Part shown: in pieces, positions 9,632-20,544 of the stretch
Position numbering within the stretch: position 1 is the first letter of the stretch
Layout: each line of letters starts with the position of its first letter
Source of the DNA: Pseudoxanthomonas broegbernensis
GTDB taxonomy: Bacteria > Pseudomonadota > Gammaproteobacteria > Xanthomonadales > Xanthomonadaceae
Reading direction: 5' to 3'
Length of the DNA stretch: 64,000 bases
Assembly: GCF_014202435.1 (NCBI RefSeq)
Contig: NZ_JACHGU010000002.1
Coordinates: 558,001-622,000, forward strand
Translations under genes and position numbers: made by a program
The notes under the pieces: generated by a model
Told to the model about the DNA's origin: nothing
Database searches by the model: none
What the model saw: the letters and a program-made list of their open reading frames with translations, nothing else

Positions 9632-11203
9632 ATGTCGACGATGCCCTTGCACTTGCAGAAATCCCGGCTGTTCGCGGCCATCGTGCTGTTGTGCTGCATC
9701 GCGCCGCCGGCCCTGGCACAACGCGTCTCGGCCCGGGACAAGGCCGCCGCCGAGGTCCTGGTCCAGCAGATGGCCGCCGCCGAAAGCCGCTACCGGCAGG
9801 CCGTGGTGCTGGTCGCCAACGGCGATCCCAAGGGCACCGCGGAAAGCAACGCGGCGCTGGAGGACATGGAGGACGCGGTGGATGCCTGCGCCAGGCAGCG
9901 GGGTTGCCCGCTGTCGGACCTGCTGGCCACGTTCAAGCGGCTGCTCAAGGCCGGCGTCGACGCCCGCACCGCGGACCTGGAGGAAGACCCGGGCGACGAG
10001 GGCCTGCTGGAGGCCGATCCGGCGCTGGCCGCCGACGTGCCCGAGGCCATGCGCGCAGCGCGCCTGCTGGGCGACGACAGCCGCCATGGGTTCGACCGCA
10101 TGGTCCGCTTCAATCCGGCCATCCAGGCCGGCATCCGCCGCTGGCTCACCGACATGCGCCCGCAGTTGATGACCAGCTACGAGAACTACCAGGCCATGCG
10201 CCACCTGATGTGGCCGGAGTTCGAGCGCCGCGGCCTGCCCGAGGCGCTGCTGTTCGGCATCCTGGCCAAGGAGTCCAACGGCCGCGTGCACTCGGTCTCG
10301 CGCGCCGGCGCGGGCGGGCCGATGCAGTTCATGCCCGCCACCGGGCGCCGCTTCGGGCTGGGGCCGGACGGCACCGGCTTCGACACCCGCTACGACCCGC
10401 GCAGCGCGGCCGAGGCCAGCGCCACCTATCTCAACGAGCGCCTGCGCGAACTCAACGACGACATGGAGCTGTCGCTGGCCGGCTACAACGGTGGCGAGGG
10501 CAGGGCGCTGCGCGTGCATCGCAGCAGCGGGGGCACGGGCTTCTGGAACGCGTCGGTCTACGACCAGTTCCCCGCCGAGACCCGCGACTACGTGCCGATG
10601 GTGATCGCCGCGGCGTGGATCTTCCTGCACCCGCGGCAGTACGGGGTGAGCTTCCCCAAGGTCGATGCGCAACCGGCGCCGCTGAAGCTGTCGCGCCCGG
10701 CGAGCATCTACGAACTGACCGTGTGCCTGGGCAACACCGGCAACCGCGACGGCTACATGCGCACCCTGCGCAACCTCAACCCGCGCTACGAGGCCGAGAC
10801 CTGGATTCCCGCCGGGACCGTCCTGGCCGCCACCACCCGCATCGCCGGCCTGTACCACCGCCATTGCGAAAGCGGCGCGCGCGCGGAACTGGCCCATGCC
10901 CTGGTCACCGCCGACGTGAACGCGGCCATCGTCCGCGACGGGCCGGCCGGAAGCGTGGCGGTGGGCGAGGTGACGCCGCTTCCCGGCGTGGCCACCACCA
11001 TCGCCACCGAGCAGCCCCGGCCGGCCGCGCCGAAGGCGCAGCAGGCGCGCGGTTACCGGGTCGCCGCGGGCGACACCCTGGGCCGCATCGCCCAGCGCCA
11101 CGGCTGCGAGCTGAAGACGCTGGCCCGCGCCAACGGCCTCAAGGCGCCGGGCTATGCCGTGCGCCAGGGACAGCAGCTCCGGCTGGAGGGCTGCCGGCGG
11201 TAG
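9632..11203 (+). CDS. MltD-like membrane-bound lytic transglycosylase with LysM
   Basis: 523 residues. The order is a signal peptide ending ALAQ near residue 30, a helical region, a GH23 transglycosylase domain with catalytic Glu214 (ILAKESNGR) plus the GPMQFMPATGRRFGL and LAGYNGGEGRA motifs, and one C-terminal LysM (YRVAAGDTLGRIAQRHGCELKTLA) for peptidoglycan binding. It cleaves murein glycan strands in the periplasm, forming 1,6-anhydromuramic ends. An alternative ATG lies at 9641. The stop codon is directly followed by a hexanucleotide tandem repeat, so slippage or loss of the stop could add a Gly-Asn tail. Confidence 0.9.
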   Translation: MSTMPLHLQKSRLFAAIVLLCCIAPPALAQRVSARDKAAAEVLVQQMAAAESRYRQAVVLVANGDPKGTAESNAALEDMEDAVDACARQRGCPLSDLLATFKRLLKAGVDARTADLEEDPGDEGLLEADPALAADVPEAMRAARLLGDDSRHGFDRMVRFNPAIQAGIRRWLTDMRPQLMTSYENYQAMRHLMWPEFERRGLPEALLFGILAKESNGRVHSVSRAGAGGPMQFMPATGRRFGLGPDGTGFDTRYDPRSAAEASATYLNERLRELNDDMELSLAGYNGGEGRALRVHRSSGGTGFWNASVYDQFPAETRDYVPMVIAAAWIFLHPRQYGVSFPKVDAQPAPLKLSRPASIYELTVCLGNTGNRDGYMRTLRNLNPRYEAETWIPAGTVLAATTRIAGLYHRHCESGARAELAHALVTADVNAAIVRDGPAGSVAVGEVTPLPGVATTIATEQPRPAAPKAQQARGYRVAAGDTLGRIAQRHGCELKTLARANGLKAPGYAVRQGQQLRLEGCRR

Positions 11204-11211
11204 AAGTCGGG

Positions 11212-11304
<93 letters not shown>

Positions 11305-11596
11305 GTGGGGGGCGTCGACTCCGGAGGGAGTCGCGCCAGTATTGGGGTATCGCTCTCCCCTCGGGCGGGCATCCCGCCCTTGCTCGGGGTCGCGGGCCAT
11401 CCATGGCCCGCTTGCCGCGACATCCCGGCCCTGGCGCGTCTTCGCCTGCCTGGGCTGGCCCGCTTCCATCGGCCAGACGTGCGCCGCGCCCGGCTGGGGT
11501 CCTGGCCTTGTAGGAGCCGGGCCCGGGCCGCCTTATCCATGGCGGCTTGCGGAACCGGGTGGGGACGGAGGTCGAAACGCCTGGGTCGTTCCGCGC
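11305..11596. other. intergenic stretch with a REP-like segment
   Basis: No credible gene. It is GC-rich, has a short inverted repeat around CGACTCCGGAGGGAGTCG at 11313-11330, and a GTAGGAGCCGGGCCCGGGCC segment at 11510-11529 that resembles the GTAG-type REP family seen elsewhere in the window. Confidence 0.5.
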
Positions 11597-12445
11597 TCAA
11601 TCCGCGCGGTATGCCAGCGCCTGTCCCAGCCGTACCGGCGATTCGGCGGCCAGGTCCGGCGCCAGCGTCGCCGCGCCCGGCGGCAGCAGCACGATCACGG
11701 TGGAGCCGTAGTTGAAGCGCGCCATCTCCGCGAAGCGCTCCAGCACGATGCCCTGGCCGCGGTAGTCCTTGCGGGTGATGTCGTCGCCGTAGGCGGGGAT
11801 CTCCACGCCGCTCCACACCGTCTCCACGCCGGAGACCAGCATCGCGCCGACCATCACGCAGGCCATCGGTCCGAAGTCGGTGTCGAAGTGGCACGCCAGC
11901 CGCTCGTTGCGGGCGAACAGGCGCGGCACCCTGGCCACCGCGGAAGGGCCGACGCTGAACAGCCGTCCCGGCACGTGCACGGTCTCGCGCAGAATGCCGG
12001 TCCAGGGCATGTGCACGCGGTGGTAGTCGCGCGGGGACAGGTACACGGTGGCGAAGCTGCCACCGGCGAACGCGCGCGCGGCCTGCGCGTCGCCCAGCAG
12101 TTCGGCGGCGGTGAACGAGCGGCCCTTGGCCTGGAAGATGCGGCCGTCGGCGTCGATCGGGCCGAGCTGGCTGATGCGGCCGTCGGCGGGCATCAGCAGG
12201 GCGCGCGGGTCGGCATCGGCCGTGCGCGCGCCGGGCTTCAGCGCGCGGGTGAAGAAGGCGTTGAAGCTGGGGTAGGCGGTGGGGTCCGGCTCGGCCGCCT
12301 CGTCCAGGTCCACGCCGAAGCGGCGCACCACCGTGTCGATGAAGTACTGCTTCAGCCGCGGGTCCTGCGAGTACGCCGCGCTGCGCGCCAACGCGGACAG
12401 CAGCCGGTGCGGCAGCGCCCAGGTCAGGGTGGTCGTCAGGCTCAC
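11597..12445 (-). CDS. psd: phosphatidylserine decarboxylase
   Basis: 282 residues. Psd converts phosphatidylserine to phosphatidylethanolamine at the inner membrane, the last step of PE synthesis. Key features are the [13 protein letters not shown] segment, [13 protein letters not shown] with the conserved His, and the C-terminal YGST motif. Self-cleavage between Gly247 and Ser248 would create the pyruvoyl cofactor on the small chain. The start is GTG at 12445 because the proposed N terminus (VSLTTTLTW) fits the family and no ATG is available. The GTG overlaps the TGA of the SCO gene (GTGA), which suggests coupled translation. Confidence 0.95.
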   Translation of the reverse strand: MSLTTTLTWALPHRLLSALARSAAYSQDPRLKQYFIDTVVRRFGVDLDEAAEPDPTAYPSFNAFFTRALKPGARTADADPRALLMPADGRISQLGPIDADGRIFQAKGRSFTAAELLGDAQAARAFAGGSFATVYLSPRDYHRVHMPWTGILRETVHVPGRLFSVGPSAVARVPRLFARNERLACHFDTDFGPMACVMVGAMLVSGVETVWSGVEIPAYGDDITRKDYRGQGIVLERFAEMARFNYGSTVIVLLPPGAATLAPDLAAESPVRLGQALAYRAD

Positions 12446-13095
12446 GGCGCGTGGTCCGCGCCGCTCAGGCGGGCCAGGTCGTCGGCGATGGCCTGCGGCT
12501 GGAACGGCGGGCGGATCAGCCCGGCAAGGCGGCCCTGCGGGTCGAGCAGGGCGATGTTGGCCGAGTGGTCGACGCTGTAGTCGTTCGGGTTCTGCTCGAT
12601 GTTCTTGCCCGGCACCTTCATGAACACGAAGCCCAGCGAAGTGGCGAACTTCTCCAGCGCCGGCACGTCGGCGGTGGCCGCCAGGGTGTCCGGATGGAAG
12701 GCGTGGGCGTATTCGCCGGCCTTGGCGGGAGTGTCGCGCTCGGGGTCGACCGAGACGAACAGCACCCGCGGCCGGGTCGCCTCCGGCAACGCCTCCCATT
12801 GCTTCTGCGCCTGGGAAAGCTGGGCCAGGGTGGTGGGGCACACGTCCGGGCAGAAGGTGAAGCCGAGGAACGCCAGGGTCCAGTGCCCGGCCAGTTCGCC
12901 GGGAACCAAGGGCGTGCCGTCGGACTGGCGCAGGTTGAAGGCCGGCAGTTCGCGCGGCTGCGGCAGCAGGGTGGCGGTGCGCAGCGCCGTCGCGGCCGGG
13001 GCGCCGTCGCGTCCGAGGAAGTGGTGCGCGGCCACCAGGCCCAGGCCGGCGGCGAGCGCGGCGACGAGGATGTAGCCGAAGGTGCGGTTGAACAT
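12442..13095 (-). CDS. SCO1/SenC family copper-binding protein
   Basis: 217 residues. An N-terminal membrane anchor (residues about 8-25) leads to a periplasmic thioredoxin-fold domain. The copper site is complete: Cys82 and Cys86 in FCPDVCP, plus His177 in VDHSANI. The family assembles the CuA centre of cytochrome c oxidase or acts as a thiol-disulfide protein. No oxidase genes are adjacent; instead it overlaps psd by 4 bp downstream and is divergent from prmB. Confidence 0.93.
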   Translation of the reverse strand: MFNRTFGYILVAALAAGLGLVAAHHFLGRDGAPAATALRTATLLPQPRELPAFNLRQSDGTPLVPGELAGHWTLAFLGFTFCPDVCPTTLAQLSQAQKQWEALPEATRPRVLFVSVDPERDTPAKAGEYAHAFHPDTLAATADVPALEKFATSLGFVFMKVPGKNIEQNPNDYSVDHSANIALLDPQGRLAGLIRPPFQPQAIADDLARLSGADHAP

Positions 13096-13218
13096 GCGGC
13101 AGGCGTCCGGGTCGTGCGTGGGCCGGCCATGATACCGGGCGCGGGCGGGAAGGGGCCGGCGATCGCCTATAATCGCCGGCTCTTTCCGAACCGACGCGCC
13201 GCCCGGCGCCGCCGCATC

Positions 13219-14151
13219 ATGACCACCGCCGATCCGGCCCCCGAGCTGCACACGATCATCGACCTGATCCGCTACGGCGGCAGCCGCTTCAACGCGGCCG
13301 GGCTGACCTTCGGCCACAGCTACGACAACGCCATGGACGAGGCCACCCAGTTGGTACTGCATGCGCTGCACCTGCCGCACGACCTCAGCCCGGTCTACGG
13401 CCCGTCGCGCCTGACCGGCGAGGAAAAGCGCGCGATCCTGGGCCTGTTCCAGCGCCGCATCGACGAACGCGTGCCGGCCGCCTACCTGGCCGGCGAGGCG
13501 TGGTTCGCCGGGCTCAGCTTCAAGTCCGACCCCCGCGCGCTGGTGCCGCGCTCGCCTATCGCCGAACTCATCGAGGCCGGTTTCGAGCCGTGGCTGGGCG
13601 GCCGGCCGGTGCGCCGCGCGCTGGACCTGTGCACCGGCTCGGGCTGCATCGCCATCGCCATGGGCCATTACAACCCGGAGTGGGAAGTGGACGGCGCGGA
13701 CATCAGCGACGCGGCCCTGGCCCTGGCCGCGGAGAACAAGGCGCGCCTGCACGCCGGCAACGTCGCCCTGCTCAGGTCCGACCTGTTCGCCGGCCTGGCC
13801 GGCCGCCACTACGACCTGATCGTCAGCAACCCGCCCTACGTCACCGACGCGGAAACCGATGCGCTGCCGCCGGAGTATTCTCACGAGCCCGAACTGGGCC
13901 TGCGCGCCGGCGCGGACGGCCTGGACCTGGTGCTGAAGATTCTGCGCGACGCCCCGCTGCACCTGTCCCGGGACGGCCTGCTGATCTGCGAGGTGGGCGA
14001 GTCCGAGCGGCACCTGGCCGCGCTGCTGCCGGAACTGGAACTGGCCTGGATCGAGTTCAAGGTCGGGCAGATGGGCGTGTTCGCGGTGGAATGCCGCGAG
14101 CTGATCACGCACAACGCGCGCATCGCCGAGCTGGCCGCCGCACGAAAATGA
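13219..14151 (+). CDS. prmB: 50S ribosomal protein L3 N5-glutamine methyltransferase PrmB
   Basis: 310 residues. PrmB methylates a Gln of ribosomal protein uL3. The protein has the helical N-terminal domain ([23 protein letters not shown]), the SAM-binding [14 protein letters not shown] motif near residue 137, and the Gln-binding NPPY at residues 204-207. The long N-terminal domain and the DNAMDEA segment separate PrmB from PrmC. A TATAAT box sits at 13168-13173, 46 bp ahead of the ATG. The preceding genes are divergent. aroC follows 170 bp downstream, matching the common prmB-aroC order in gammaproteobacteria. Confidence 0.94.
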   Translation: MTTADPAPELHTIIDLIRYGGSRFNAAGLTFGHSYDNAMDEATQLVLHALHLPHDLSPVYGPSRLTGEEKRAILGLFQRRIDERVPAAYLAGEAWFAGLSFKSDPRALVPRSPIAELIEAGFEPWLGGRPVRRALDLCTGSGCIAIAMGHYNPEWEVDGADISDAALALAAENKARLHAGNVALLRSDLFAGLAGRHYDLIVSNPPYVTDAETDALPPEYSHEPELGLRAGADGLDLVLKILRDAPLHLSRDGLLICEVGESERHLAALLPELELAWIEFKVGQMGVFAVECRELITHNARIAELAAARK

Positions 14152-14321
14152 TGCCGCCGCGGCGCGCGTGCGCGCCGCGCGTCGCGCGACTTCCCCGGCA
14201 GGCACGGAACGTTACCGGCGCAACGGTCGCGCCGCCGCTGGTGCGGTGCAGCAGGCGGCGCCGAATAATGCGATCCTTCGCACCCCTCCCGACGTTTTTT
14301 CCTCATCCGCGGAGCGCCGCC

Positions 14322-15455
14322 TTGAGCAGCAACACCTTCGGCAAACTGTTGTCGGTCACCACCTTCGGCGAGTCGCACGGCCCGGCCATCGGCTGCGTCG
14401 TGGACGGCTGCCCGCCGGGGCTGGAGCTTGCGCCGGAGGAATTCGCCCACGACCTGCAGCGCCGCGCCACCGGCAAGAGCCGCCATACCTCCGCGCGCCG
14501 CGAGGCCGACGAGGTGGAGATCCTGTCGGGCGTGTACGAGGGCCGCACCACCGGCACGCCCATCGCCCTGCTGATCCGCAACACCGATGCGCGCAGCAAG
14601 GACTACGCCAACATCGCCGCACAGTTCCGTCCCGGCCACGCCGACTACGCCTACTGGCAGAAGTACGGCATCCGCGACCCGCGCGGCGGCGGCCGCAGCT
14701 CGGCGCGCGAGACCACCATGCGCGTGGCCGCGGCGGTGATCGCCAAGAAGTGGCTGCAGCAGCGCCATGGCGTGGCCGTGCGCGGCTTCCTCGCCCAGCT
14801 CGGCGAGGTGGCCCCGGCCGGCTTCGACTGGAGCGCGGTGGAGCACAACCCGTTCTTCTGGCCGCATGCGCCGCAGGTGCCGGAGCTGGAAACCTACATG
14901 GACGCGCTGCGCAAGTCCGGCGATTCGGTCGGCGCGCGCGTGACCGTGGTCGCCGACGGCGTGCCGCCGGGCTGGGGCGAGCCGATCTACGGCAAGCTCG
15001 ACGGCGAACTGGCCGGCGCCCTGATGAGCATCAACGCGGTCAAGGGCGTGGAGATCGGCGACGGTTTCGGCGCGGTCGTGCAGAAGGGCACCGCGCACCG
15101 CGACCTCATCGCCCCGGCCGGCTTCGCCAGCAACCACGCCGGCGGCATCCTCGGCGGCATCTCCACCGGCCAGCAGGTGGTCGCCTCGATCGCTCTCAAG
15201 CCCACCTCCAGCCTGCGCCTGCCCGGGCCGACCGTGGACGTGCATGGACAGCCGGCGGAGGTGATCACCACCGGCCGCCACGACCCGTGCGTGGGCATCC
15301 GCGCCACGCCGATAGCGGAGGCGATGGTCGCGCTGGTGCTGATGGACCAGGCGCTGCGCCACCGCGCGCAGTGCGGCGACGTGGGCGAGATCGCCCCGCG
15401 CATTCCCGCCGGTGGCGGCGCGATCGGCGGGGCGGGGCGGGGAGGCCAGGACTAG
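14322..15455 (+). CDS. aroC: chorismate synthase
   Basis: 377 residues. AroC makes chorismate from EPSP using reduced FMN, the last step of the shikimate pathway. Motifs seen are SFGESHG-like [12 protein letters not shown] near residues 12-23, GRSSARETT around 125, and the C-terminal [19 protein letters not shown] chose the TTG at 14322 because it gives the family-typical start M-S-S-N-T-F-G-K. An in-frame ATG at 14271 would add 17 atypical residues. The C terminus is Gly-rich and short. Confidence 0.95.
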   Translation: MSSNTFGKLLSVTTFGESHGPAIGCVVDGCPPGLELAPEEFAHDLQRRATGKSRHTSARREADEVEILSGVYEGRTTGTPIALLIRNTDARSKDYANIAAQFRPGHADYAYWQKYGIRDPRGGGRSSARETTMRVAAAVIAKKWLQQRHGVAVRGFLAQLGEVAPAGFDWSAVEHNPFFWPHAPQVPELETYMDALRKSGDSVGARVTVVADGVPPGWGEPIYGKLDGELAGALMSINAVKGVEIGDGFGAVVQKGTAHRDLIAPAGFASNHAGGILGGISTGQQVVASIALKPTSSLRLPGPTVDVHGQPAEVITTGRHDPCVGIRATPIAEAMVALVLMDQALRHRAQCGDVGEIAPRIPAGGGAIGGAGRGGQD

Positions 15456-15459
15456 GGCC

Positions 15460-16494
15460 ATGGCGCAATCGCGTCCGCGCGTGTGGGTGTCGCAGCCGCT
15501 GTTCGACGACATCGTCGGGCAGGTGGCGGCGCATTGCGACGTGCGCGCAACCCCCGAGGTCACCGAGTACGGCCAGGATGCCATCGCCGCCGCCCTGCGC
15601 GACTGCGATGGCGCGCTGGTCACCCTGAACGAGCGCATCGGCACGGACGCGATCGCCGCCGCGCCGCGGCTGCGCGTGATCGCCAACGTCGGGGTGGGCT
15701 ACGACAACCTCGACGTCGCCGCGCTGGACGCGGCCGGGATCGTCGCCACCAACACCCCCGACGTGCTCACCGAGACCACCGCCGACCTGGGCTTCGCCCT
15801 GCTGATGGCGGCCGCGCGCCGGATCGTCGAGTCCGAGCGCTGGCTGCGCGAGGGGCAATGGAAGCAATGGTCGTTCTCGTCCATGCTTGGTGCCGACGTG
15901 CACGGCAGCACGTTGGGCATCCTGGGCATGGGCCGCATCGGCCGGGCCATCGCCCGCCGCGGCCACCATGGCTTCGGCATGAAGGTGCTGTACCACAACC
16001 GCTCGCGCCTGCCGGCCGGCGTCGAGCGGGAGACCGGCGCGCAGTACGTGGACTTCGACGCGCTGCTGGCGCAGGCCGACCACCTGGTGCTGGTGCTGCC
16101 GTACTCGCCGGCCAGCCACCACCTCATCGGCGCCGCCGCGCTGGCGAGGATGAAGCCCACCGCCACCGTGGTGAACATCGCCCGCGGCGGCCTGGTCGAC
16201 GAGATCGCGCTGGCCGATGCCCTGGCCCAAGGCCGGCTGGGCGCGGCCGGGCTGGACGTGTACGAGGGCGAGCCGGCCGTGCGCCCGGAGCTGCTGGCGC
16301 TGCGCAACGTGGTGCTGACCCCGCACATCGGCAGCGCCTCGCGCCACACGCGCCGGGCGATGGTGCAACTGGCGGTGGACAACCTGCTGGCCGCGCTCGG
16401 CATCGGGCCGCGCGCCGGGCATCCGCCCACCCCGGTCACCGCGAAGAAAACCACTGCCGCCGTTGCCGGCCAGGGCGCGGCCGAAAAACGGTAG
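15460..16494 (+). CDS. D-2-hydroxyacid dehydrogenase (glyoxylate/hydroxypyruvate reductase type)
   Basis: 344 residues. It is an NAD(P)-dependent D-isomer specific 2-hydroxyacid dehydrogenase. The Rossmann motif GILGMGRIGRAIARR lies near residues 149-163. The catalytic set Arg (NIARGGLVDE), Glu (YEGEPAV) and His (TPHIGSAS) is present. The motif set is closest to glyoxylate/hydroxypyruvate reductases (GhrB/GyaR), but substrate is inferred. The C-terminal 25 residues are a Lys/Ala-rich extension not needed for the fold. The start lies four bases after the aroC stop, so the two are probably co-transcribed. Confidence 0.87.
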   Translation: MAQSRPRVWVSQPLFDDIVGQVAAHCDVRATPEVTEYGQDAIAAALRDCDGALVTLNERIGTDAIAAAPRLRVIANVGVGYDNLDVAALDAAGIVATNTPDVLTETTADLGFALLMAAARRIVESERWLREGQWKQWSFSSMLGADVHGSTLGILGMGRIGRAIARRGHHGFGMKVLYHNRSRLPAGVERETGAQYVDFDALLAQADHLVLVLPYSPASHHLIGAAALARMKPTATVVNIARGGLVDEIALADALAQGRLGAAGLDVYEGEPAVRPELLALRNVVLTPHIGSASRHTRRAMVQLAVDNLLAALGIGPRAGHPPTPVTAKKTTAAVAGQGAAEKR

Positions 16495-16615
16495 GGAGCC
16501 TCCACCGGCGCTCCACGAGCCGTACCAGGAGGAGGTTCCCCGAACCCGGCCCGCCCCGCGCGCCCGGCGCGCGACCCCAGGACGATTTTCCTAAACGTAC
16601 AGAGAAGAACATCCC

Positions 16616-17641
16616 ATGAGCAGTGCAGAACGTCGTTTCACCGTCGCCGTCGTCGGCGCCACCGGCGCGGTCGGCGAGACCATGCTGGCCATCCTGGCCG
16701 AGCGCCGCTTCCCCGTCGGCGAGCTGATCGCCCTGGCCTCCGAGCGCTCGGCCGGCGGCGAGGTCGAGTTCGCCGGCCGCAGCATCAAGGTCCGGGACCT
16801 GGCCACGTTCGATCCCAAGGGCGTGGACATCGCGCTGTTCTCCGCGGGCGGCGGCGTCTCCAAGGAACACGCGCCCAGGTTCGCCGCCGCCGGCGCGGTG
16901 GTGATCGACAACTCCTCGGCCTTCCGCTACGACGACGACGTGCCGCTGGTGGTGTCCGAGGTCAACCCCGAAGCGGCGAAGAACCGCCCGCGCGGCATCA
17001 TCGCCAACCCCAACTGCTCGACCATGCAGATGCTGGTGGCGCTGGCGCCGCTGCACCGCGAGTACGGCATCGAGCGGATCAACGTGGCCACCTACCAGTC
17101 CGTGTCCGGCGCCGGCCGCTCGGCGATGGAGGAACTGGGCCGGCAGACCGCCGACATCCTCAACTTCCAGGACGCCGACCCGCAGCGCTTCCCGCTGCAG
17201 ATTGCCTTCAACCTGATCCCGCACATCGACGACTTCCTGGACAACGGCTTCACCAAGGAGGAGATGAAGCTGGTCTGGGAGACCCGCAAGATCCTCGGCG
17301 ACGACAGCATCCAGGTGAACCCGACCGCGGTGCGGGTGCCGGTGTTCTACGGCCACTCCGAGGCGGTGGCGATCGAGACCAGGAAGAAGGTGACCGCCGA
17401 GGCCGCGCGCGCGCTGCTGGAGCGCTCGCCGGGCATCGAAGTGGTGGACGAGCGCAAGGCCGGCGGCTACCCGACCCCGGTGACCCATGCCTCGGGCAAC
17501 GACGCGGTGTACGTGGGCCGCATCCGCGAGGACATCTCGCACCCGCGCGGCCTCAACCTGTGGGTGGTCTCGGACAACATCCGCAAGGGCGCCGCGCTCA
17601 ACGCGGTGCAGGTGGCCGAGCTGGTCGCGCAGGAAGGCTGA
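16616..17641 (+). CDS. asd: aspartate-semialdehyde dehydrogenase
   Basis: 341 residues. Asd reduces aspartyl-phosphate to aspartate-semialdehyde, feeding lysine/diaminopimelate, threonine and methionine synthesis. Visible are the NADP-binding [13 protein letters not shown] near residues 10-22, the active-site Cys134 in NPNCSTMQM, and the [15 protein letters not shown] motif. Its position before fimV-truA-trpF is the order known from Pseudomonas and Xanthomonas. A partial ribosome site (AGAGAAG) precedes the ATG. Confidence 0.96.
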   Translation: MSSAERRFTVAVVGATGAVGETMLAILAERRFPVGELIALASERSAGGEVEFAGRSIKVRDLATFDPKGVDIALFSAGGGVSKEHAPRFAAAGAVVIDNSSAFRYDDDVPLVVSEVNPEAAKNRPRGIIANPNCSTMQMLVALAPLHREYGIERINVATYQSVSGAGRSAMEELGRQTADILNFQDADPQRFPLQIAFNLIPHIDDFLDNGFTKEEMKLVWETRKILGDDSIQVNPTAVRVPVFYGHSEAVAIETRKKVTAEAARALLERSPGIEVVDERKAGGYPTPVTHASGNDAVYVGRIREDISHPRGLNLWVVSDNIRKGAALNAVQVAELVAQEG

Positions 17642-17710
17642 GCGGTCCGCCGGGGCGGCGGCGCAGGGCTTCCACGCCATGCACCGTCCCGCCTCGCACG
17701 TCATCGCCGG

Positions 17711-17903
17711 AACCATCGTCGCCATGCCGCCGTAGGAGCCGATTCCGGTCGGCGGCGTGCTCCCGAAGGCAGGGAACGCCGGCGTGCCCACGCGGCGCTC
17801 GCCGGCTGGCCCCCCGGTTCCCGCCGCCGTTGAAACCATCGTCGCCGTGCCGTTGCGGGAGCCGGCCTCGGTCGGCGACATACCTCCGGAGCCAGGGCCG
17901 GCC
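17711..17903. repeat. two diverged ~70-bp repeat units with GTAG/REP-type core
   Basis: The 323-bp gap between asd and fimV contains two related direct units (17711-17780 and 17834-17903). Both begin AACCATCGTCGCC and contain a GGAGCCGxxxxCGGTCGGCG core able to fold into a hairpin. A third inverted piece, CCGGCTCCTAC, is at 17934-17944. They resemble the GTAG-type REP (SMAG) elements known in Stenotrophomonas and relatives. No gene is seen here. Confidence 0.6.
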
Positions 17904-17974
17904 TGCCCGCCATCGAGGCGGTCGTCCGCCACCCCGGCTCCTACAAGGACGGAGCGTCCGCTATAGTGCGCCGC

Positions 17975-19747
17975 ATGAAACCGAGGGGACGGGGCGCCAC
18001 GCGCCCGTGGCACTGGCTGTTGGCGATCGCGCTGTTGCTGCTGAGCGGCGGCGCGGCGGCGCTCGGCCTGGGCCAGATCCGCGTGCTCTCCGCGCCGGGT
18101 CAGCCGCTGCTGGCCGAGATCCCGATCATCTCCAACGAGCCGGGCGAGCTGGAGAACGCCCACGCGCGCCTGGCCTCGCCCGAGACCTTCGCCCGCGTCG
18201 GCCTGCAGCCGCCGGTCGGCCTGGTCCGCGACCTGCAGTTCGAGATCGCCGCCGATGCGCAGGGCCGGGCGGTGGTCCGCGTCACCAGCCGCACACCGGT
18301 GGACGTGCCGGCGATCGCGTTCCTGGTCGAGGTCGACTGGGGCCAGGGACGGCTGGTGCGCGAATACTCGGCGCTGGTCGCCGCGCCGCAGACCGTCGCG
18401 GCGATGGAGGCCCCCGCGATCGAGGCGCCGCAGGCGCTGCCGTCGGACGCCATCGTGCGCGAGGCGGAACCCACGCCGCCCGTGCCGGTGCCCGCCGAAC
18501 AGCCCGCGCCGGAACACCCGCTGGCCGAGGCCGCGCCGCCGGAACCGGTGGTGGTTGCGCCGCCGCCGGCTGCCGCCGGCATGGATGCGCTCCGTGCCGC
18601 GCCAGGCGAGGTGCTGGCCCGGGTCGAGCGCGGACAGACCCTGTCGCACCTGGCCGTGGCGATGGATCGCGGCGGGCACACCCTCAACCAGACGATGCTG
18701 GCCCTGCTCCACGCCAATCCGCAGGCCTTCATCGACGGCAACATCCATCGCGTGCGCAGCGGCGCGGTACTGCGCATGCCCGACGCCGAGGATTTCGCGC
18801 GGCTCGACGCGGCCGGCGCCACCGCGCTGGTGCGCGAGCAGACCGAGCAGTGGCGCCAGGCCATGCACCCGGTCCCGCAACCGGCCGACCCCACCGCGGC
18901 GCCCAGTGCCGCGACCGCCGTCGCTCCGGCCCCGGCCACGACACCGGCCGGCGGGGATGCGCGGCTGGAAATTGCGCCGGCCGTCGCCGCGGCCGGCGCG
19001 CAGGCAACCGAATCCGGTCTTGGCGCCGGTGGCGAGGGCGACATGCTGGCAAACCAACAACTGCGCCAGGCCCAGGAAGACCTGGCCGCGCGCGACTCGG
19101 AACTGCAGGAGCTGCGCAGCCGGGTCGACGAACTGGAAAAGCTGCAGCAGCAGCAGATGAAGCTGATCGAGTTCAAGGACAGCGAGCTGGCCACCGCGCA
19201 GCAGCGCCTGGCGCAGGTACAGCAGCCGGCGGCCGCCACCGATGCCTCCGGCGGCACGCCGGCCTGGTGGTGGTGGGGCGGGCTGGTCCTGCTGGCCGTC
19301 GCGGCGGCGGTGTGGTGGCTGGCCCGCCGGCCCAAGCCGCTGCCGATCCCCGCCGCTGGCGCGCCGCGCTCGACCGGATGGGACGCCACCGCCCTGGCCG
19401 CGGCGATGCCGGCATCCGCCGCCCATGCCGACCCGGCGCGGTCCGCCGATGCCGACGCGCCATCGCCGCACGGGCACTGGCAGCACGCGCAGGCCGCCGT
19501 CCCCGCGGCCGCCCAGCCGGCGTTCGCCATGGAAGAAAGCCGCATTCCCGGCTGGCACAACGATGCCGCCCTGGAACTGGGGCCGCTCAATCCCGCCCCG
19601 GCCGGCCGCGAGCGCCTGGAGCTGGCCATCGCCTACCTCGACCTGGGCGACGTGGAGACCGCGCGTACCTTGCTGCGCGAGGTCGCCACCGGCCAGGACC
19701 CGGACGCGCGCGACGAAGCGGCCCAGTTGCTTCGCGAGATCGGCTGA
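17975..19747 (+). CDS. fimV: FimV/TspA-like polar peptidoglycan-binding membrane protein
   Basis: 590 residues. Order: signal/anchor segment (residues about 10-30); the FimV N-terminal domain starting [22 protein letters not shown]; a Pro/Ala-rich linker; a LysM-like segment near residues 205-262; a coiled coil around 350-410; one transmembrane helix near 430; and a C-terminal tetratricopeptide-like FimV domain ([20 protein letters not shown]). FimV organises type IV pilus and twitching functions at the pole. The protein is shorter than Pseudomonas FimV (about 900 residues). The start is uncertain: GTG at 17966 would add three residues. A TATAGT box at 17962-17967 would make the ATG nearly leaderless. 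Confidence 0.88.
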   Translation: MKPRGRGATRPWHWLLAIALLLLSGGAAALGLGQIRVLSAPGQPLLAEIPIISNEPGELENAHARLASPETFARVGLQPPVGLVRDLQFEIAADAQGRAVVRVTSRTPVDVPAIAFLVEVDWGQGRLVREYSALVAAPQTVAAMEAPAIEAPQALPSDAIVREAEPTPPVPVPAEQPAPEHPLAEAAPPEPVVVAPPPAAAGMDALRAAPGEVLARVERGQTLSHLAVAMDRGGHTLNQTMLALLHANPQAFIDGNIHRVRSGAVLRMPDAEDFARLDAAGATALVREQTEQWRQAMHPVPQPADPTAAPSAATAVAPAPATTPAGGDARLEIAPAVAAAGAQATESGLGAGGEGDMLANQQLRQAQEDLAARDSELQELRSRVDELEKLQQQQMKLIEFKDSELATAQQRLAQVQQPAAATDASGGTPAWWWWGGLVLLAVAAAVWWLARRPKPLPIPAAGAPRSTGWDATALAAAMPASAAHADPARSADADAPSPHGHWQHAQAAVPAAAQPAFAMEESRIPGWHNDAALELGPLNPAPAGRERLELAIAYLDLGDVETARTLLREVATGQDPDARDEAAQLLREIG

Positions 19748-19770
19748 CGGCCAGCACGGAAGGCCACGGC

Positions 19771-20544
19771 ATGCGTTACGCGCTGGGCGTGGAATACGAC
19801 GGCGGCGGCTTCCAGGGATGGCAGGGCCTGGGGCCATCGGGCCCGCCGACCGTGCAGGCCGCGCTGGAACGGGCGCTGTCCTCGGTGGCCGACCAGGCCA
19901 TCACCGTCAGTTGCGCCGGGCGCACCGACGCCGGCGTCCATGCGCAATGCCAGGTCGTGCATTTCGACAGCACCGCCGTGCGCGACCCGCGCGCCTGGAC
20001 CCTGGGCACCACCGGGCGCCTGCCGCCGAGCGTGTGCGTGCGCTGGTGCGTGCCGGTGGCGGGCGACTTCCACGCCCGCTTCAGCGCGCGTGCGCGCCGC
20101 TACCGCTACCGGTTGCTCAACCGCCAGGTGCGGCCGGCGCTGTACCGCCACCTCATGGCCTGGGAGCGGCGTCCCCTGGATGCCGACGCCATGCACCGCG
20201 CCGCGCAGGCGCTGCTGGGCGAGAACGACTTCAACGCCTTCCGCACCGTGCACTGCCAGGCCCCGCATGCGCGCCGCAACCTGCATGACATCAGCGTGCG
20301 CCGGGATGGCGAAGCGGTGGAGATCGAAATCCAGGCCAACGCCTTCCTCCACCACATGGTGCGCAACATCGTCGGCTCGCTGCTGGAAGTGGGAGCCGGC
20401 GCGCAGCCGGAAGCCTGGATCGCGCAACTGCTGGCCGGCCGCGACCGCACCCTGGCCGGGCCGACCGCGCCGCCGCAGGGGCTGGTGTTCCTGCGCCCGC
20501 TGTATCCGCCAGAATGGGGCCTGCCCACGGAGGTGACCCTGTGA
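19771..20544 (+). CDS. truA: tRNA pseudouridine(38-40) synthase TruA
   Basis: 257 residues. TruA isomerises uridines 38-40 of the anticodon arm. The catalytic Asp53 lies in [12 protein letters not shown], and the [12 protein letters not shown] start, the [16 protein letters not shown] segment and [17 protein letters not shown] are all family-typical. It lies 23 bp after fimV, and its stop overlaps the trpF start (GTGA), as in Pseudomonas-type fimV-truA-trpF loci. Confidence 0.96.
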   Translation: MRYALGVEYDGGGFQGWQGLGPSGPPTVQAALERALSSVADQAITVSCAGRTDAGVHAQCQVVHFDSTAVRDPRAWTLGTTGRLPPSVCVRWCVPVAGDFHARFSARARRYRYRLLNRQVRPALYRHLMAWERRPLDADAMHRAAQALLGENDFNAFRTVHCQAPHARRNLHDISVRRDGEAVEIEIQANAFLHHMVRNIVGSLLEVGAGAQPEAWIAQLLAGRDRTLAGPTAPPQGLVFLRPLYPPEWGLPTEVTL

